64,000 nucleotides of DNA from Pseudovibrio axinellae (lineage in GTDB: Bacteria > Pseudomonadota > Alphaproteobacteria > Rhizobiales > Stappiaceae): the NCBI RefSeq assembly GCF_900110875.1, contig NZ_FOFM01000013.1, positions 1-64,000 on the forward strand, given 5' to 3'. The notes under the pieces are model-generated. The model had not been told where the DNA came from. It saw nothing but the letters and a program-made list of their open reading frames with translations, and made no database searches. This document shows, piece after piece, positions 59,888 through 64,000 of this stretch. Position numbers and translations under genes: made by a program. Position 1 is the stretch's first letter. Every line of letters begins with the position of its first letter.

Positions 59888-62800
59888 CCTCCAAAGAAGC
59901 TACAGCTAAACCCACCGTGAGCGGACCACGCATGATTGTACCAATGCAGATGGACTGTTTGCTTGTTGGTACTCCCAACCAGAAAGTAAACTGGGCCAAG
60001 CTCGGCCTGAACTATGACCAGATGCTAAAAGGCGGGGATGCACTGACGTCGGAGGTGTCACCCAAATTTGCGCTCGAAACCGGAGCGCATTTGCACTTTA
60101 CGGTGCCCAAAGCCTTGCGTCATGGCACGCAAAACGCAGACGGTCTTATGACCTACCCTGATCTGCCGAACCGTTGGCTCGTGACACGTATTTTATCGAC
60201 AGCACCCGGTGCTAAACCTCAGCTTACCTCGTGGATCGTTGAGAGTGATTATCTGGAGAGTGTGCAGGAGAGCACGCAGGCACAATGGCTGCTCAACACT
60301 GCGGATAAACCAACGGATACACCACAGCTTGTTGCCAAAGGATTAGGCCGCTCGTTGCCCCTTGCCCAATGGGCAGGTGAACCACTCACCGACACGGCAG
60401 ACATAACTGTGAGCGCGCCCGGTTCTATTCGATGGGCAGCCGCCTACAGCGGCACGCAAAACGTCTTATCCTTCCATGACCCGCTCAGTGATTATTCAAA
60501 GCCGGCAAATGGCAGTGTATCGGTCGGCTATATGGTGATCGGTTGGTATCAGCCTGTGACTGAAGACCCATTCAGCCAGGTGGCTCAAAGTTCTGACGCA
60601 GCCAATGCAAAAGCGTTATGGCAAGAAATCATGACTTCGTTTACCTGGGCTCTTTCGGTTAGCGAAACAGATGCGCAGCAAGACTGGGAAAAGTGGCTTG
60701 CAAAAGAGTATCCCTCCGGTTCCTCCACAGAGTGGACTTACCCCGCTCAAATGCTATGCAACAGCGTGTATCTGGATTTGAACTGGACTGGTTCCGATAC
60801 CGATTACGCACCGGCCACAACAGACATAACGGACCTTGGCCTTGCTATTGGCCAAAACTCCAGTCAGGCCTTAGCCGCCTGGCTTGCTCCGCTGTCTGGT
60901 GCAAACAGCGAAACAACCTCGCCGCAGACTGGCACGCAGAAAAACAACCTCCTGATGTCCGTCTTTGGGAATTACCCAAGTGATACTTACGCGAACACGA
61001 TCAATTTCAATGCAAAAGCACAAGCGAGCAAATTCTCACCGCAGGCGGGCGGGACGCAATGGGTCGTACGCCCTGCAAACCAGAGTAATGCATCAACTGG
61101 AGCACAGGCAGCCAGCAGCTCTGCTATCTCTGTCGATCTTTCCGCCGACGCCCTTGCATTGCTGATAGAGCTTAATCAGGCTCAAGCCACCTATGATCAG
61201 GTTCTCGATGATATCGCTGACCTGAACTGGCGGATCTTCGCTGTCGCTTATCTGAGAAAACAAGCAAGCGATAAAGATGCCAGTACATTTGATGCAACGC
61301 CTTATGACGCGGCTCTAACGAAATTCAAGGCAACTCTGACAACCCAGCAAACCAAACAGGCTCAAGCTGAAACATCCATAAAAGGGCTTACCAGCCAACT
61401 TGAAACAAGCGTCGGCTCAGAGTTTCAAGTCCTGCAAAGTCCGCTTTCGCAGTTTATGGCGCCCAACGACCCAACATTGATTGTATCTGGCAAGGGTGTC
61501 GCGGGCCAAAACTCTAAAGCAGGCAACTCGGCACAAAACCCTACTCTGGAGGTAAGGGTCACTGGAGAAACACTGACAGAGCTAACCTTCTCCTGGACGT
61601 CACAATACAGCGGGATCACAGTAAATGGCAGTGTAAACACCAGCACATTGATTTCAGATCTCAACATCGCCAGCTCAAGTGACCTTCCCGTCGAATATCA
61701 ATGGCTGCTTTGCGAGGCGATCCTGCTTAATCCTGGAAATAGCCAGTATCTTGCAAACCTGATCGCCACAAACGCCGGTCAGAGTCTGTCAGATGCAGAA
61801 CTAAAATCTTTTGGCGATGCAATCACCAGCGAATTGCACGCACTTTACCCAGAAGCTGATCGGGATGAAGACCACGATCCGGTTGCCGATGCATCAAAGT
61901 ATTTCGAAGGGGTTGCCCCTTCACAAATCGGTGTACGCCTTGGTTATTTAGCTCCGTGGTCGCCATTGGTTCTGGATTGGAAACTCAATTGGTACCCCGA
62001 TGCCTCACAAAACACCGAGGACACACCCTCCGGTCCATTTGAATTGACTGGACACACCATTTTGAATGCCAGCGCATTTGATGTATTTGCAGCGCGGTTG
62101 CAAAACTTCATCAGCACATCTCCAACATTCGAAGGACTGACATCACAACAAAAAGACTTCTTACGATCAGCTGAGACCCTCAGTGCTGGGCAGGATGTGC
62201 TCATTCAAACGATGGGTGGTTTTGAACAAGCGTTTCTGGGACGAAAACAGGAAATGTTCTCTCTCACCTCTGATGATCCGGTCATTCAGGAGGCCATCCT
62301 TTCCAGTGCTTCTGCTGTGCCAGGCAATATTGGCCTGTTCAACCCTCTGCGGCAGGGGTATTTTGAGTTTACCGGCGTATATGTCGCCGATGCTTTCGGT
62401 CAGGTCCTGAACATCATTGATTCAGGGCAATCCTCTGGCTTGAAACTGTCAATTCCCCCCGATCAGCATTCAGATGATGGCGATGATTTTGTGTCATTGA
62501 GCAAAGCACTTGCTCAACCTTCAAAACTGGACATCACGCTGATGAGCGCACAAGCCTTCCCTCGTCAAGATGGCTCAAATGCTTCGGTCCCGGTCAACTC
62601 CGCAAGCGCGTCCTCCCCCATCATCGGCTGGCTCCTGCCAAACCGGCTTGAGCAATCCCTGATGGTCTTTGAGGCTGACGGAACGCCTGCTGGTACGGTA
62701 AGATCCATTTATTCTCAGAATTCCGCAGGACTGCGCTGGGAAAGTGCACCTGGCCAACCGATCTCACTTGGAGCGCCTCCCAAGGTTGAAAATGCACTGT

Positions 62801-63642
62801 TTGCCGAGATGCTCACCGGGCTGTTAAAAACGCAGGTAACGCAAAGCGACGCTGCACTGGAAGGGTTATTGCAACTGGCCGCATTGAACAGTTGGGCCAT
62901 GAGCGCAAAAGGCGGGCAGCCGCTGAATGGAAACCTGCAGGACATGTTAGGCACACCAATTGCTGTGGTCAGTGCAAGACTGGCGTTTACTCAAAAAGGG
63001 CCTCAACTTCTTGACCCGACAAAGTTAACTGTTTCGCCGTTGCCCGCCTCTCCCATCAAAGGTCTGACAGAAAATTGTAACATCGGCGACTTTGAACTGG
63101 CGGGCTCGGGTGTTCTGGGAAGCTACATCAATAATGATTTCAGCGAACTCATCACCGCAAAAAACTACCAGGAGACGCTACCAGAGGCAGCATCAGAAGC
63201 TGTTCATCACGCCTTAACCAGAGCCATTCCAGAGGTGAGCGGGACCTACATCAACACCCAAAGCGAGGTTGCATTCACTGTAAGCAGTACTCAGTCGCCA
63301 AGTTATATGGATCTGGTCATCCTGTTAGACCCTCGCGGCCAGATACCCGTTACATCCTCGATGATACCTGCAAGCCGGATTCAGTTGACACCGCAGGTGA
63401 TTGCGCCCGCTTTGCAAACCATGTCTGCCAACTTCCGCATCGGCCCTGTTTTAACACCAGCTGACGGAGTTAGCTTACCGCTACCAGGTGGGACACAGGG
63501 AAAGTGGGAGTGGGTTGAAGTTCAGGGCACTGGATGGGACGTAACACCTAACTTGCTAAATGCGAGCGCTACCCCGCAGCTGGGAGCCGCGCCAGCCATT
63601 GTTCGCGACGGGTGGCTTTCTCTGCCTCCCCTTAAGGACTAA
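59884..63642 (+). CDS. large protein of unknown function (1252 aa), third gene of giant operon
   Basis: Family not named. Visible landmarks: a basic/Pro-rich start, GAHLHFTVPKALRHG (about 68) then DLPNRWLVTRI (about 95); VGYMVIGWYQPV (about 220); a coiled-coil-like helical region at about 425-510; FMAPNDPTLIVSGKGV (about 525); GGFEQAFLGRKQEM (about 780); GWLLPNRLEQSLMVFEADG (about 917); and a beta-rich C-terminus. The His/Trp-containing N-terminal block and the APNDP block look strongly constrained. No signal peptide, membrane segment or enzyme motif is seen. The start overlaps the previous stop (ATGA) with GGAG upstream. Confidence 0.7.
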   Translation: MTSKEATAKPTVSGPRMIVPMQMDCLLVGTPNQKVNWAKLGLNYDQMLKGGDALTSEVSPKFALETGAHLHFTVPKALRHGTQNADGLMTYPDLPNRWLVTRILSTAPGAKPQLTSWIVESDYLESVQESTQAQWLLNTADKPTDTPQLVAKGLGRSLPLAQWAGEPLTDTADITVSAPGSIRWAAAYSGTQNVLSFHDPLSDYSKPANGSVSVGYMVIGWYQPVTEDPFSQVAQSSDAANAKALWQEIMTSFTWALSVSETDAQQDWEKWLAKEYPSGSSTEWTYPAQMLCNSVYLDLNWTGSDTDYAPATTDITDLGLAIGQNSSQALAAWLAPLSGANSETTSPQTGTQKNNLLMSVFGNYPSDTYANTINFNAKAQASKFSPQAGGTQWVVRPANQSNASTGAQAASSSAISVDLSADALALLIELNQAQATYDQVLDDIADLNWRIFAVAYLRKQASDKDASTFDATPYDAALTKFKATLTTQQTKQAQAETSIKGLTSQLETSVGSEFQVLQSPLSQFMAPNDPTLIVSGKGVAGQNSKAGNSAQNPTLEVRVTGETLTELTFSWTSQYSGITVNGSVNTSTLISDLNIASSSDLPVEYQWLLCEAILLNPGNSQYLANLIATNAGQSLSDAELKSFGDAITSELHALYPEADRDEDHDPVADASKYFEGVAPSQIGVRLGYLAPWSPLVLDWKLNWYPDASQNTEDTPSGPFELTGHTILNASAFDVFAARLQNFISTSPTFEGLTSQQKDFLRSAETLSAGQDVLIQTMGGFEQAFLGRKQEMFSLTSDDPVIQEAILSSASAVPGNIGLFNPLRQGYFEFTGVYVADAFGQVLNIIDSGQSSGLKLSIPPDQHSDDGDDFVSLSKALAQPSKLDITLMSAQAFPRQDGSNASVPVNSASASSPIIGWLLPNRLEQSLMVFEADGTPAGTVRSIYSQNSAGLRWESAPGQPISLGAPPKVENALFAEMLTGLLKTQVTQSDAALEGLLQLAALNSWAMSAKGGQPLNGNLQDMLGTPIAVVSARLAFTQKGPQLLDPTKLTVSPLPASPIKGLTENCNIGDFELAGSGVLGSYINNDFSELITAKNYQETLPEAASEAVHHALTRAIPEVSGTYINTQSEVAFTVSSTQSPSYMDLVILLDPRGQIPVTSSMIPASRIQLTPQVIAPALQTMSANFRIGPVLTPADGVSLPLPGGTQGKWEWVEVQGTGWDVTPNLLNASATPQLGAAPAIVRDGWLSLPPLKD

Positions 63643-63647
63643 AAGCA

Positions 63648-63678
63648 AAGAGTGGGGCTGTGTGCCTCACTCTTTTTC
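63648..63678 (+). terminator. strong rho-independent terminator of the giant operon
   Basis: AAGAGTGGGGC (63648-63658) pairs with GCCTCACTCTT (63664-63674) with one G-T pair and a five-base loop, followed by TTTC within a TTTTT run. It begins 6 bp after the last stop and marks the three giant genes as one transcription unit. Confidence 0.85.
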
Positions 63679-63741
63679 TGCAAAGCCCAATTGCGATCGT
63701 TAAGCACGTGCAAACAGGCTAGTGAGGGCTTGGTGTTTGGG

Positions 63742-64000
63742 CTAAACGGGTTCGCTAAATTGTTCCCGCAGGAGGTTTTTTTGGACTTTGCCCATGGTGT
63801 TGCGCGGCAGTTCGTTGACTAAAATGAGTTTTTGAGGGTGTTTGAAGCGCGCAAGGCTGGCTTTAGCTGCGTTCAGGGTCGCTTCCAAGTCTAGCTCATG
63901 GCCCTTTTGCGGAACAACCAGGCCCAGAACAGCCTCACCAAAGTCCGCATGCGGTATGCCGATGACCGCTGTTTCCAAAACGCCGGGCTGCTCATCCAGC
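63742..64000 (-). CDS. malonyl-CoA / acyl-CoA synthetase, C-terminal part (runs off the window)
   Basis: The frame is open from the window edge to the stop at 63742 and encodes 86 residues of an ANL-superfamily ligase C-terminal subdomain. It contains the core ETAVIGIPHADFGEAVLG, then ARFKHPQKLILVNELPRNTMG with the A10 catalytic Lys in GKVQKN. The PRNTMGKVQKN ending is typical of malonyl-CoA synthase (MatB), but other acyl-CoA synthetases share it. The N-terminal AMP-binding domain lies outside the window. It converges on the giant operon. Confidence 0.8.
   Translation of the reverse strand, partial: LDEQPGVLETAVIGIPHADFGEAVLGLVVPQKGHELDLEATLNAAKASLARFKHPQKLILVNELPRNTMGKVQKNLLREQFSEPV

Noticed and set aside
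48571-63642. Phage tail or contractile-injection gene cluster
   Set aside because: No sheath, tube, baseplate, AAA or lysis genes are present, and none of the three proteins shows a tail motif I recognise.

Overview
The window looks like a chromosomal segment of an alphaproteobacterium, most plausibly a marine Hyphomicrobiales relative such as Pseudovibrio. That is an inference from gene content (FabI/DUF3141/MaoC-PTA/AckA operon, TctABC with TctDE, an E1-like transketolase, a GtsABC-type sugar transporter) and moderate GC by eye; no rRNA or species marker is present. I found no rRNA, tRNA or CRISPR array.

Layout. 0.2-7.8 kb: a di-haem cytochrome c peroxidase/MauG-like protein, then a compact operon of enoyl-ACP reductase, a large DUF3141 alpha/beta-hydrolase, a MaoC-phosphotransacetylase fusion and acetate kinase, then a GNAT acetyltransferase. 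8.1-12.4 kb: a complete sugar ABC transporter behind a perfect 14-bp LacI-type palindrome. 12.5-14.7 kb: a divergent PPOX/TetR pair with dyad operators and a glyoxalase-related protein. 14.9-18.5 kb: a D-threonine/3-hydroxyaspartate aldolase-type enzyme and an AceE-like transketolase. 18.7-26.0 kb: a tripartite tricarboxylate transporter (tctCBA) with a frameshifted AbrB-type membrane gene, divergent from a TctD/TctE two-component system that carries an extra periplasmic binding protein.

26.1-33.4 kb is a variable zone: a hydrolase, a decayed MFS transporter, an ISNCY-type insertion sequence, a LysR regulator, a methyltransferase, a nucleotidyltransferase pseudogene with an in-frame stop and a frameshift, and about 1.4 kb of AT-rich sequence with no convincing gene. 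At its right edge is a 34-codon ORF that resembles the TnaC regulatory leader, followed by tryptophanase, an aromatic amino acid permease, pyridoxal kinase and RidA. Together these make a self-sufficient tryptophan-to-indole module. An orphan Wza-like lipoprotein follows.

39-45.5 kb: cutC and glycosylasparaginase, a LacI regulator, and a divergent operon of two xylose-isomerase-like enzymes flanking a Gfo/Idh/MocA oxidoreductase. The LacI/operon intergenic region carries exactly the same 14-bp palindrome as the ABC transporter 34 kb away, so one regulator probably controls uptake and catabolism of the same sugar. 45.5-48.4 kb: an aminotransferase/GntR pair, a small membrane protein, a possible structured RNA and a DUF962/Mpo1-like protein.

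48.6-63.6 kb is the most unusual part: a tightly coupled three-gene operon encoding proteins of about 3062, 699 and 1252 residues with no signal peptide or membrane segment. The first is built from repeated modules of about 245 residues and has a DUF6603-like C-terminal region. The other two belong to no family I can name. The operon ends in a strong terminator and has a 32-bp imperfect dyad just upstream of its start. It is the best candidate here for an undescribed system. The window ends inside a malonyl-CoA/acyl-CoA synthetase on the minus strand.
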